Assembly: GCF_026262505.1 (NCBI RefSeq)
Contig: NC_067203.1
Coordinates: 558,001 to 622,000, forward strand
From: Trichomonas vaginalis G3
Taxonomy: Eukaryota > Parabasalia > Trichomonadida > Trichomonadidae
Direction of reading: 5' to 3'
Length of the DNA: 64,000 nt
The number at the start of each line of letters is the position of its first letter. Position 1 is the first letter of the stretch. The position numbers and the translations under genes were made by a program. Under the pieces are notes generated by a model that had not been told where the DNA came from, made no database searches, and saw only the letters and a list, made by a program, of their open reading frames with translations. Shown here piece after piece: positions 43,104 through 52,757 of this stretch.

Positions 43104-44050
43104 GTTGCATGCTAAGTTCGGTCAACGATAGAAATTGAGTGGAAATTAATCATCGAGGAAGTACGATTATGTAAAGTAAAAAATGTTGTGGGATTTTTAA
43201 TATTATATATTATTTTATAATAAATTTTTTTTGAGTCATTTTAAGAAGCACATATAATTTTTTGAATTTAAAAATTAAAGTAGTGTCAAACGAATTTATC
43301 ACTTAATTTAATACTCAGATTTCTTAAAATTAATGAAAAAAAGGTTTTCTGAGAACTTTTGAGAATGGTTTTCAAATTCCATTATTGAAAATATATAGGT
43401 ATTGTATGAAATTCAAACTCTATATTTATTAAAATTCTAAATTTTTAATAAAATAACTTTTCAGAGGAGTATGATTTTGAATGGTTGATTAATAAGTATA
43501 AAAATGTCTACGATTTTAAGGAGGGAATTGTTCCTTATGAGGTATACATCATAACTATATACCTCATAAGGAACAATTCCCTCTTGATAGCTGGGAAACT
43601 TTCTCTGAATAACTTATCATTTGGAGAAAGTTTCCCAGCTATCTATTAGAAACTAAAGGCTGTGAGGCACTAATATATAATCAGTGCCTCATAGCCTTTA
43701 GTTTCTTATTAAAAACGAGAAAACTTGTTCGAAATGATAAACAATTTCGAACAAGTTTTCTCGTTTTAAGGAGGGAATTGTTCCTTATGAGGTATACATC
43801 ATAACTATATACCTCATAAGGAACAATTCCCTCTTGATATCCTGGATATTTTTGAATATATTTTTTTAATTAAAGTTCTCAAAAGTATTATCAAAAGTGA
43901 TTTTTTAAAAATATCTCCAATTAATTAACTAATTAAAAGTATTATATTTTTAAAATTAAATAGTTTTTCAATTTTTTTGAAGGAATTGAGATACTTCCCA
44001 CGACAATAAAATTGAGAGGTTTACATTATGACTGATCTTAGCATGCAACA
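43104..44050. mobile_element. 947-bp palindrome-bearing insertion
   Basis: Ends GTTGCATGCTAAGTTCGGTC (43104) and the complement of GTTGCATGCTAAGATCAGTC (ending 44050). Flanks CACATT (43098-43103) and AACATT (44051-44056) look like a 6-bp target duplication with one change. The uninserted sequence CACATTACATACGG is present in the other arm of the inverted duplication (complement of 44961-44974), so the boundaries are well supported. No gene inside. Confidence 0.8.
43521..43833. repeat. Array of five long palindromes (A-B-C-D-A)
   Basis: A: arms 43521-43546 / 43558-43583 (GAGGGAATTGTTCCTTATGA...). B: 43586-43605 / 43624-43643 (GATAGCTGGGAAACTTTCTC). C: 43648-43671 / 43683-43706 (AGAAACTAAAGGCTGTGAGG..., one mismatched step). 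D: 43712-43735 / 43744-43767 (AAAACGAGAAAACTTGTTCG...). A again: 43771-43796 / 43808-43833, exact. Gaps between units are only 2-5 bp. The C right arm (CAGTGCCTCATAGCC) recurs at both ends of element B. Confidence 0.9.
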
Positions 44051-44201
44051 ACATTACATACGGAATAAACATTTAATCTTTTACCATTAAAATTATATTT
44101 ATACGTTATTTAATTTTTTTACGTCTAAGTTGAATAGGATAATAGCCGAAGATATAAAGTAACTATAGTTTACAAGCTAAGGAACAAATCAGCATTGAAA
44201 C

Positions 44202-44596
44202 TAAAAAATAACGTATTTGAATAATTTCGTAAAAAATTAGAATTACTCGATATTAAGCATATTGCTTTTCTATCATATATGCTTATATTCTACAATAGTG
44301 TTACCAAACATCGGGCAACATCATACGTATAATACAACTTTTTAATACTTGAACGTCAATTTGACAGACTCAAGTTTCGAATTAGAGACCAACTTTCATC
44401 AGCATAGTATATGTGCGCAAACTACTGCATAATGGTATGCTTATCTTTTCATTTTAAAAAATAACGTATTTGAATAATTTCGTAAAAAATTAGAATTACT
44501 CGATATTAAGCATATTGCTTTTCTATCATATATGCTTATATTCTACAATAGTGTTACCAAACATCGGGCAACATCATACGTATAATACAACTTTTT
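44202..44596. repeat. 143-bp direct repeat pair
   Basis: 44202-44344 and 44454-44596, offset 252 bp, near identical (AAAAAATAACGTATTTGAAT ... TAATACAACTTTTT). Between the arms of the inverted duplication. Confidence 0.85.
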
Positions 44597-45461
44597 CGTA
44601 CTTCTTTATCGAATTTAAATAGAACTAAGTTTTTATTTTAAATAAAAGAGAAATAATTCTAATTTATAATCTCATTATTAATTTATTCTCATTTTAATAT
44701 TTCATCGATTTTTTATTATCGATATTCAATACAAATGAATTCATATTATAATAGTATCTAGTATAACTAGGTATTCTATCACAGTATTTCTTCAATTTAT
44801 TATAATATTTCAGCATTTTTTAGTTTCAATGCTGATTTGTTCCTTAGCTTGTAAACTATAGTTACTTTATATCTTCGGCTATTATCCTATTAAACTTAGA
44901 CGTAAAAAATTAAATAACGTATAAATATAATTTTAATGGTAAAAGATTAAATGTTTATTCCGTATGTAATGTGATTTGATTTGGATGGTAAGATAAGTTT
45001 CGGTATAGTTTTTGTTAATTGATTAAGAATTGTTGAATAAAATTCTGGAACTTCGTCAATTTCTTTGATTCCCTCTTCCTCGCAATACAACTCCATATCA
45101 TTAACTTGTATTTAAAGGCTTCCATATACAAAACTATATATAATGTTTGAAAGTTAAATCCAATCTTTTTCTATTTCTAAAAAAATTGAGACCTAAACAC
45201 GAGATAGCTTTCAGAAAATTTTCAGGGACATTTTTAATCATTTTTTTATTTATTGTAATATCTTTGTTATTAAATTTGAATTGTTTAATATTTGAATGTA
45301 AAGAATTGAATAGTAATAATTTTAGTTTTAATACATAGCTAATTGCTAAGCAAAATAATTAATTTATTGTAATTTTGACATGTAAACTAAAGAGGAATTT
45401 AGCCGGCCAAATATATGTCACTTTTTGACTTCACCTCACTTCCACCATTTCGTCTTATGAC

Positions 45462-45764
45462 ACTACTGTTGCAATTGACAAACCTGCAAGAGTCGAAGAC
45501 GATGTTTTGTTCGCGTCCATTGCTGGTTTTGGCATGGGAGAACCAATTCCAATTTCCCATTTCACAGAATACTCAGCACAACATTTTCAAAATGTAGAAT
45601 TCGTGTTCTACGACCATCAAAAGTTCCTGCTAACAAAACCAAAGAAACAATTTGTCTCAATATTTGTTGCTGGTCATGTGGCTGACAAAGAGCCATCAGA
45701 TACTGACTATGAAGAAGAGGAGGAGGAAGAAGAAAACGATAGCGATGTCGTTCTTATCGAATAA
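45462..45764 (+). pseudogene. 3' part of the split Ser/Thr-rich acidic-tail gene
   Basis: Begins with the second ACTACT and continues VAIDKPARVEDDVLFASIAG, FVFYDHQKFLLTKPKKQFVS and an acidic tail SDTDYEEEEEEEENDSDVVL, stop 45762-45764. It has no ATG near its 5' end. The frame is in register with codon 300 of the 5' part. Confidence 0.7.
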
Positions 45765-46396
45765 AAACTTTAATTTTTTACTATATAATTTTTTTAGTTC
45801 TCCTCTAGGTTTTCTTATGGGCTAGAGGGCACGAAGTGCCTGGAAGCCCCACCTACCTGACCTATATCTCAATTTTGATATTGCGAGATATTTTTGCTAT
45901 CGGTTTCGCAATTTTGACACAATAGCAAGAGGGTTCTATAAGCATTATTATCAACGTAGAATCTGAATATCATATCAGAAAATGTCGCAAATCTGACATT
46001 TACCCGACCAAATAGCAAAAATAATTGAATACTTTTCGCAAAAACTTTAAAAATCGATAAAAATATGAAATATAGATATTAAAGAGACTTTTTATATAAT
46101 ATTCATAAAGATTTTCCAAAAATATGATACCGCAAAATTAAAAAAGTGACGTCTTGAGTGGAGTCAAAGGTCGAAATTGCTAGCGAAATGTTTTTTTAGC
46201 GAAATTGCGTATTGTACGTTTTTTTCGCAAAACGAAACCCTTAATGTGAAGCAAAAACTCCCGGACAAACAGTGGAAATTTTATATCTTTTCAAATTTGT
46301 AAATTTTATATTTTATCTGATGAATTACCTCTATCAACAGATGAACAATAAAACCACCTTTAAAAAAATTCAAAAGTGACAAATTTACAGCAAAAA
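45765..46396. other. Intergenic region with a nested GC hairpin
   Basis: No gene. GGGCT (45819-45823) pairs with AGCCC (45845-45849), enclosing GGCAC-GAA-GTGCC (45828-45840), so the triloop hairpin style also occurs outside the element. AAAAGTGAC boxes lie at about 46146 and 46373, the latter 24 bp before the next ATG. Confidence 0.55.
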
Positions 46397-48136
46397 ATGG
46401 AAGAAGAGGAAGAAGGACCATCCTATTATGCATATTATGATCAAGAGAACGAGACATATTACTATTTCAATAATCAAACGAAAGAAACCTGCTGGATTTA
46501 TCCAACAGATGGCGACGTTTTAGATCCACGAACTGGAGACATTTTTCCAGATCCAGACAAAGCTGAACCGGAGCCATATGGAAGGCGTTCTTCATATGAT
46601 TCATCCGATATCAATTCTGTCTCAAATTCGTCAAAAATGAATCGTTCTACAGTAGCTTGGACGCCCAGACCTCGATTTTCCACATTGATTCTTAATTGTG
46701 GATCAAGTAGTACATTCAAAGTGTCAATTCCAGAAGAAGTTCTCAGGTATGATCCAAAATATCATCGCGCGCAAGAAGCAGGTCAAGTAATCACAAATGA
46801 CAGCGAATCAAAGGACGACAGCGGAGGTACATCAGAAGAGAATTCTACTGATCCAAATCTTTCTGCAAAACCAAGAATATTCTCTTATGATCAAAAATTT
46901 CCTCGTAAACAGCAAAAGAGCATCAACTTAAGCTCCAACTCTAATTACATGGATACGAAGATACGCGAAAGTGCAAGCGGTGGCATTGCTCTTCAAGATT
47001 TTGCTCGAGAACATTTCAAAAAAGCTCATCGAGGTTTTTCAAGGCAATCTGTATCAATGGACACTCTGACATCATACGAAAAAGAGTGTATTTCCGAACC
47101 ATTGCTCAGTAACCTCCCAGACAGCCTTCAAAAATCAGCAATTCATATGTTCAAACAAATTCTGGAATATACAGGAGCAAACGGCAAACAGAGAAACGAC
47201 AACGCCTCAGTAGAGCTCGTTCGTACTGTTTTAAAGGACGACAGACTCATCGATGAGTGTTATTTTCAACTCATTAAGCAAACGAACGGAAATCCTCACA
47301 AAGATATTCTTGGCTACACATGGGAGTTGTTCTGCATAATCGCAACGATCTTCCCGTGCAGCAAAGATGTCGAAGTTTGGATCCAAGCTCATATTGCATC
47401 TTCAATTTCGAACGAAGACACAAAGATACGGCTTTTATGTACATTCACATATATCAGATTTACATCCCGATGCTCTACAGGCGAAACCATGCAAAATGTA
47501 ACAGACGCGTACATCAAAGAAATTCCGATCCACTACAGAACTACGAATCTTACATTTGGCGTATCCCTGTACGAACTCATGTGGGGCCAGCGTCGTATCA
47601 TGCCTCAATGTCCCTTGCCTTACTTCCTTGTCCAGATAATCAGAGCCCTCATCGACGCCGGCGCATTTACTAGGGAAGGAATCTTCCACATCACCGGAAA
47701 CATCAAGATTGTCGACGAACTAGAGCGCGCGATCAACATGGGCGACGTTGTCCTCGACACAGCCGATGTTGACGACCTCGCATCACTTCTGAAGAGGTTT
47801 TTCAGAGAGTTAGTTGGTCGGGTCGTTCCACAGTCAGAGATTGGATACATGGCTCAGAGTATTAAAGATGGAACAGCGATTGACTTCGCTGCGAACCTTC
47901 CTCCAGTGAAGTCCATAACTTTGGCTTATTTGGTCGGATTTCTTCAGGAACTCGTTCAGCACCAGGACAAAACACACATGTCTCTGAAGAAACTGGCCGC
48001 TCTCTGGGCTCCGAACATCATGCAGGAGGATCTGAAGAATCCAAACAATATCATTGTGTCTGAAAAGTTCCTGGAAACATTGATTACAAACTGGGACGTG
48101 TCTGATGTTTATCCTTACAAAGGACAACTCTTGTGA
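46397..48136 (+). CDS. WW-MyTH4-RhoGAP protein with His at the arginine-finger position
   Basis: 579 aa from ATG 46397 (MEEEEEGPSYYAYYDQENET). WW-like motif YYYFNNQTKETCWIYP at ~21-36 with the first Trp replaced by Tyr. Disordered linker to ~200. MyTH4-like region ~230-345 (HKDILGYTWELFCIIATIFP). RhoGAP ~375-575 (GVSLYELMWGQRRIMPQCPL, KSITLAYLVGFLQELVQH, KLAALWAPNI). This order matches ARHGAP39/Vilse, which switches off Rho-family GTPases near the actin cytoskeleton. In the finger motif EGIFHITGN the catalytic Arg (EGIFR) is His431 (codon CAC 47687-47689), so GAP activity may be weak or lost. Cellular gene; likely single-exon. Confidence 0.85.
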   Translation: MEEEEEGPSYYAYYDQENETYYYFNNQTKETCWIYPTDGDVLDPRTGDIFPDPDKAEPEPYGRRSSYDSSDINSVSNSSKMNRSTVAWTPRPRFSTLILNCGSSSTFKVSIPEEVLRYDPKYHRAQEAGQVITNDSESKDDSGGTSEENSTDPNLSAKPRIFSYDQKFPRKQQKSINLSSNSNYMDTKIRESASGGIALQDFAREHFKKAHRGFSRQSVSMDTLTSYEKECISEPLLSNLPDSLQKSAIHMFKQILEYTGANGKQRNDNASVELVRTVLKDDRLIDECYFQLIKQTNGNPHKDILGYTWELFCIIATIFPCSKDVEVWIQAHIASSISNEDTKIRLLCTFTYIRFTSRCSTGETMQNVTDAYIKEIPIHYRTTNLTFGVSLYELMWGQRRIMPQCPLPYFLVQIIRALIDAGAFTREGIFHITGNIKIVDELERAINMGDVVLDTADVDDLASLLKRFFRELVGRVVPQSEIGYMAQSIKDGTAIDFAANLPPVKSITLAYLVGFLQELVQHQDKTHMSLKKLAALWAPNIMQEDLKNPNNIIVSEKFLETLITNWDVSDVYPYKGQLL

Positions 48137-48823
48137 GCAATTATATTTTGTGTTTTATGTATATATATAGTATATTGTTTATTTATAAAGTTATTTGAAC
48201 TTTTCTCTAATGTATTTTCTTTATTTTTCAATGGATGCCAAATCTGTATGATGACTATGAATGTTTGTAAATATCATAAGTAACAGAAATCTATTTCGTA
48301 TGTAGTAAAATGAACATGTATTTTGTAGGTTTTGATGCAGAACATGATCAGTAAATTGCATCATCAATTATGCTGGGAATTTGATTATCATGACATGTTG
48401 AAATAACAGAGAGTAGATTATGCAGAACTGAGTTATATTTGCAAAAAAGATTAAACTTTTTCTAATTCATATGTGTTCATTGAAATTTTTGATATTTTAC
48501 ACTAGATATTAATGGATTTTATACATAAATGGTTTCTAAGGGACATAAAACACAAAATCTATACATCTTAGATTAAACATTGAAAATTTTAGAATCACTG
48601 CTTCTTAAATCCCAACTCATAAAAATAATTAAATATAAATCATATAAGCAATCACAACTAGCAAACAAATGCAATATCTATAAGATAGAAAGCACATTAT
48701 TATAAGTAAATACAAATAATTTCAAAAATAAAAAAAAGTATCAAAATTTTTTGAAGTAATTTAATAAAATAGCGGTAATTTTATAAAGAAAAGAAGAAAT
48801 ATTTATTAAAAGATATATGGAAT
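48137..48823. other. Intergenic, nothing recognised
   Basis: 687 bp, AT-rich, between the RhoGAP 3' end and the V-ATPase gene 3' end (convergent). No open frame, repeat or RNA signature noticed. Confidence 0.5.
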
Positions 48824-49330
48824 TTAGATGGAAGCTGGTTCGCAAGGAGAGTTCTTATTCATGACAAGGGAAATAACCATTCCGTAAATGCCAAGGACTT
48901 CTCCGAAAATAAGAACAAGTGTGAGACCAATGAAAAGTTCTGGTGATTTAGCAAAAGCGATAATACCGTATTGACCAGCAATTCCGATTGTTGCACCAGC
49001 AGCTAAGCCGCAGACACCTACGCAAATGCCACCACTAAAGTTTGACCAAGCTGTTTTCATGTGATAATGTTCAGGAATAATATTTGACATAACAACGATT
49101 GAGAAAACGAGTCCGTAAATACCAATGATACCAGCCATAATTGGAGCAATCAGCGCTCGAACTATAACGGATTTATTGATAACTGAAGCTGAGCATAAGC
49201 CAATACCGCATTTTGCAGTGCCGATAGCACTTCCTGCGCAAGAAAGAACAATGCCGCATAAGATTCCTAAAAAGCCAATGAATGGGGTCCATGCGGGACA
49301 TACTGTATCATCAAGTGCATAAGATGACAT
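48824..49330 (-). CDS. V-type ATPase 16-kDa proteolipid (subunit c)
   Basis: 168 aa from ATG 49330 (MSSYALDDTVCPAWTPFIGF). Four membrane helices: ~15-35, ~55-80, ~95-118 and ~132-155. The essential carboxylate is E144 in LVLIFGEVLGIYGM. GGICVGVCGLAAGATIGIAG is the conserved Gly-rich third helix. It forms the proton-translocating ring of the vacuolar ATPase that acidifies endolysosomal compartments. The frame is open upstream but without another ATG, and the protein length is normal from this start. CCATTGCTCTTTCA precedes the ATG. Confidence 0.92.
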   Translation of the reverse strand: MSSYALDDTVCPAWTPFIGFLGILCGIVLSCAGSAIGTAKCGIGLCSASVINKSVIVRALIAPIMAGIIGIYGLVFSIVVMSNIIPEHYHMKTAWSNFSGGICVGVCGLAAGATIGIAGQYGIIAFAKSPELFIGLTLVLIFGEVLGIYGMVISLVMNKNSPCEPASI

Positions 49331-49965
49331 TGAAAGAGCAATGGTCAATTGAAAGAAAGGGTAATTTGGGGGTAATTTGGACGATATGTTGATCGTCCTC
49401 TGTTTGCTAGAAATTTCATTCACTGATTTTCTGGTGTGTTGAGTTGTATGATGGACAGAACTTCTTAGATTTGTAATAATTTTTGAGATTTATCAATGAC
49501 GATTAATTGAATTTTTTGTCACTTTTGGACTTGTCAAACCAAAATGTGCTCTGGGTTTAAACTGGAATTTAGATCAAGTGACTATAAGATTTATAACTTC
49601 TGTGAATGTAATAAGTGTCATGTTATGATAAATATGATATTAGTTGCTGATTTATTAATTTTGCATTTGAATTATATTGCATATTAATCTATTCCAGATA
49701 TATTTAAAGGTTTTAGCTTAGTGTAAGGCTATAGATGACCTAAGATAATCTAAATTAAACTAATAAAATCCAAAAGATTTTTTTAAATTCGAGATAAGAT
49801 CAAATGAATAAGTTATTATTAATGTACTTTGAGTGTAGTTTTTATGTTGATAATGTCGCAAATTCTTTCATAATTTATTATTTTATCCGCCAAATATTGA
49901 AATTTTGTGTCAATTCAATAGTTTACACGCGAGAATTAATAAACTTGATTTAGTGCACGTTTAGA
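49331..49965. promoter_or_regulatory. Divergent intergenic region (V-ATPase / coiled-coil gene)
   Basis: 635 bp with no gene. It contains TTGTCACTTTTGGAC at about 49518-49532, the same AAAAGTGAC box seen near several gene starts. No other signal recognised. Confidence 0.35.
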
Positions 49966-51117
49966 ATGAGTGTTTCAACTACGCTTAGCTTCAACAAGAG
50001 TTTGAATGAGACAACAACTCGTTCAAAGCTAGATACATTACAAAGTGCAACACAGGATTTAATTGATCAAAAGGATGAAGAGATTCGAAGACTTAACGAA
50101 CAAATTGATGAAGCCGAAAGAACATTATATGCTCTTGATAAAGAGGCAAAAGAGAATGCATCTACTCTTGAAGAAGAAATTGCTACATTAGAAAACCAGT
50201 TAAGTCAAGCAAAAGCAGATTCTGAAACTGAATTACAACAAATTAGACTGAAAAATGCACAAGAAATAGAAAATCTCAAAGCAAAACAACAACAAGAATT
50301 AGATAGTTTACGTGAAGAGCTCGAAGAAGCCCTCAAACAATCTGAAGAAATTGCAGCTACAAAACAAAGAGAATTGCGAACACAACGTGAATCAGAACTT
50401 CGAAAACTACAAGACCAGTTACGAGAAGCTCGCGAAAAAACAGCTGAATCAACTCTCGCAGCTGCTGAACAATGTGATGTTCGTCTCAAGCGTGCAAGAG
50501 CTATTGCAGATGAATACGCATCGCGTGTCGAGACATTAGAAGCTGAGCTCGCACGTCTCACAGAGCAACGCCGTACAGAGATGGAAGAAGCCACAAAAGC
50601 AATTGAATCCGCCAGCGAAGCACTCGATAACAGAGAGAGAGAAACACGCGAAGCAGCCGAGAAACTACGAAGAGATCTCGATGCGAAAGAGAAGGAACAT
50701 AACATGAGAGTTGCTGAACTCAAAGCACAATTTGCCGAAGAAAAGGCAGCCCTTGAAGAAGAGTTAAAACAAGTAACGGAAGAAGCTCATTCACTCGAAG
50801 CCCAATACGCTCAGATCGAACGCCAGAACAAGACTCAATTACAGGCAACAATCAAAGATATAGAACAGTTAAGAAGTGCTGTTGAAGAGTCAAAGAGGGC
50901 TAACGAAGAAGAGAAATCTAAAGAGGCAGAAAGAAGAGCATATCTCAGAAAAGTTCAGAAAGAAAACGCAGCTCTCGAACAAGAGTTGGCGTTTGTTGAG
51001 GCGGAAATACTCAGATTAAAAGCTGATAACTCAGAGCTTAGGGAAGAACTACAGAGACTTGATGCTTTGGCTTATGGAAATAAGCCTGTTTCACCTAGAA
51101 AGAAGAAATCTCAATAA
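49966..51117 (+). CDS. Long coiled-coil protein
   Basis: 383 aa from ATG 49966 (MSVSTTLSFNKSLNETTTRS). After ~20 residues of Ser/Thr-rich head, residues ~25-365 are an almost unbroken heptad coiled coil (IRRLNEQIDEAERTLYALDK, EALDNRERETREAAEKLRRD) with a basic tail (NKPVSPRKKKSQ). Such proteins form filaments or scaffolds in the cytoskeleton of trichomonads. No finer family can be named. Codon use changes to more C/G-ending codons in the middle, suggesting good expression. The low-complexity sequence also leaves a long shadow frame on the other strand. Confidence 0.75.
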   Translation: MSVSTTLSFNKSLNETTTRSKLDTLQSATQDLIDQKDEEIRRLNEQIDEAERTLYALDKEAKENASTLEEEIATLENQLSQAKADSETELQQIRLKNAQEIENLKAKQQQELDSLREELEEALKQSEEIAATKQRELRTQRESELRKLQDQLREAREKTAESTLAAAEQCDVRLKRARAIADEYASRVETLEAELARLTEQRRTEMEEATKAIESASEALDNRERETREAAEKLRRDLDAKEKEHNMRVAELKAQFAEEKAALEEELKQVTEEAHSLEAQYAQIERQNKTQLQATIKDIEQLRSAVEESKRANEEEKSKEAERRAYLRKVQKENAALEQELAFVEAEILRLKADNSELREELQRLDALAYGNKPVSPRKKKSQ

Positions 51118-51542
51118 GAAATTTTATATATTGTTGTATGTGGTATTAAGATATATATTACTAATAATCCACTTGTATTTTAAGTAAATCATTATTTATA
51201 AGATATTTCTCTTTACTGTTTTGGAAGTAGCTTATCAAAAAGATTCATTGTAACTGTAACTAATCAAGAATTGTGATTATGTTACACATCTATCATCCAA
51301 AACTTATAAAATAGTTATGATTATATATTTAAAACTATATAAATATGGGCTCAATATCTAAATTTAGTGATATTTTCTTAATTTCCACATGGATTGCTGA
51401 ATAATTTCATATTTTCAGAAGTTAATTTTGAAATTTTCATATGAAATATCAATAAAATTATAGTTACATAGATGTATGAAACACTCTGTAAATATAAGAT
51501 TATAAATTTAGAGAGAAAACTAGAAAAAAGAAAATTTATAAG
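51118..51542. other. Intergenic, nothing recognised
   Basis: 425 bp of AT-rich sequence between convergent genes; no signal noticed. Confidence 0.5.
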
Positions 51543-52757
51543 TTAATTCTTGAGAAGAGGTTGAGGATCCAACTTTTCCTCCTTCTTGCAGCAACCAGTA
51601 ACCTTGTCGCCAACACCAGCGATGTTGTTGTGTGTTGTTGTGCCGAGGAGCATCATGACGAAGCCGCAGCCCTGAAGGATAGACCAAAGGGTCACGCCCT
51701 CACCGTACTTGTGGTGTGTTGGGTAGAAGATCGAAGCCATTGTGGCCCAAACGACGATTGTTCTGCAAGCATCGACTAATGTTCTTGCTGTAGCCGAAAG
51801 AGCCTTTGAGTAGACGAATGACGACCAGTTGAAGAAGGCGATGGAAATGAAGTATAAGAATTGTAAGACGGTGATCTGTGTGTTGTGGAATAACATGTAA
51901 ACGGAGTTCTTGAGGTTTTCGTAGGATCCGTGGTCCTTGCCTGGGATTGCGTTGACAATTGGGAGAGCAACGGCGATGGACAAGATGGCGCCGGCAACAC
52001 CTTCAGAGCCGACGAGGAATAAAGATGGAATTGGCTTAACTTGGCCGCCCTTGAGGAGCTTCTCCTCGAAAACGAACTGGATGGAGGAGAAAACCTGGGA
52101 TAAGAGGGTCAAACCGATACCAAGGAGTGTATCCATGACGGAATGCTGTTCTTTGCCACTTGTAGCATCGCTGGCGACGGCTGAGCCACCGACCATGCAC
52201 AAGCCGAGTAAGGCGAAGAGAACACCGACGACCTGGTTGAGCTTTGGCTTGCGGCCAAGGAAAACCCAAGCGAAAAGCATGGTAAAAACGATAACGAAGC
52301 CACGGAGGATCTGAATAACGGAGGCATTGCAGTAGACGAGGCCGATACCTGTGAATGTTGTGGAAAGAAGGTCGCAGGAAGCAAATAATGTTACAAAGAA
52401 CGGGAACTTCCAGTTAAGGCCACCTGTTGGGTTTGATTCGGTTTCTTCACGTGTGACAAATTGAATTTTTGGCTCAGCTGGCTTGTCACTGACTTCTGAA
52501 ACTGAGGAAATGATTTCATCTTCGACTTTCTTCTTTGTGCACTTGAAATAGAGAGCAAAGAGATAAAAGAATAACATACACATTGATTCACCGCAAAACA
52601 TAACTAAAGTGCAAAGCCATGGCTTTCTATATAATTCGATTCCGCCGTCAATTGTTGTACCGCTTGTCTGGTACATAACTTTCTTGGAAATAGTGTTGAG
52701 GGAGCCAGTGCTAAGCATCAGGCCTGCAAGAGCAAGCTCGGCTGCGAGACTAACCAT
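51543..52757 (-). CDS. SLC35F6-like multi-pass transporter (DMT superfamily)
   Basis: 404 aa from ATG 52757 (MVSLAAELALAGLMLSTGSL). About ten hydrophobic helices; the first is followed by LNTISKKVMY and a Lys-rich cytoplasmic loop at ~75-112. Conserved DMT stretches: FASCDLLSTTFTGIGLVYCN, VIQILRGFVIVFTMLFAWVF and LGRKPKLNQVVGVLFALLGL. KALSATARTLVDACRTIVVW is the second-repeat counterpart. The order matches SLC35F6/ANT2BP-type proteins of lysosomal or Golgi membranes; the substrate is unknown. GC-rich third positions suggest strong expression. C-terminal CCKKEEKLDPQPLL may hold a sorting signal (acidic dileucine-like). Confidence 0.82.
   Translation of the reverse strand: MVSLAAELALAGLMLSTGSLNTISKKVMYQTSGTTIDGGIELYRKPWLCTLVMFCGESMCMLFFYLFALYFKCTKKKVEDEIISSVSEVSDKPAEPKIQFVTREETESNPTGGLNWKFPFFVTLFASCDLLSTTFTGIGLVYCNASVIQILRGFVIVFTMLFAWVFLGRKPKLNQVVGVLFALLGLCMVGGSAVASDATSGKEQHSVMDTLLGIGLTLLSQVFSSIQFVFEEKLLKGGQVKPIPSLFLVGSEGVAGAILSIAVALPIVNAIPGKDHGSYENLKNSVYMLFHNTQITVLQFLYFISIAFFNWSSFVYSKALSATARTLVDACRTIVVWATMASIFYPTHHKYGEGVTLWSILQGCGFVMMLLGTTTHNNIAGVGDKVTGCCKKEEKLDPQPLLKN

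Larger units (their letters stand above)
42998..45079. repeat. Inverted duplication within the 2.8-kb element
   Basis: Left arm 42998-43103 plus 44051-44208 (interrupted by the 947-bp insertion) is the reverse complement of 44816-45079, with few differences. On the minus strand of the right arm the segment reads ELYCEEEGIKEIDEVPEFYS, then LTKTIPKLILPSKSNHI, a protein fragment of unknown family. Confidence 0.8.
42644..45461. mobile_element. 2.8-kb element with 25-bp TIRs and 6-bp target duplication
   Basis: Flanked by ACTACT at 42638-42643 and 45462-45467. Ends: TCATAAGACGAAATGGTGGA+AGTGA at 42645-42669, repeated inverted at 45436-45460. The right end continues as AAAAAGTGACATATATTTGG (read outside-in), resembling the B terminus (CGAAATGG, AAAAAAAGTGACATTTTTTG). 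No transposase is visible; it holds inverted copies of a ~260-bp segment, two 143-bp direct repeats and a nested 947-bp element. Probably a non-autonomous Maverick-related element. Confidence 0.8.

Noticed and set aside
43521-43833. Palindromes as rho-independent-type terminators
   Set aside because: No adjacent genes, no trailing T-runs in a consistent place, and this is a eukaryotic locus; arms far longer than needed.
50205-50723. Ser-rich frame antisense to the coiled-coil gene
   Set aside because: Mirror of Glu/Lys/Ala codons; typical shadow.
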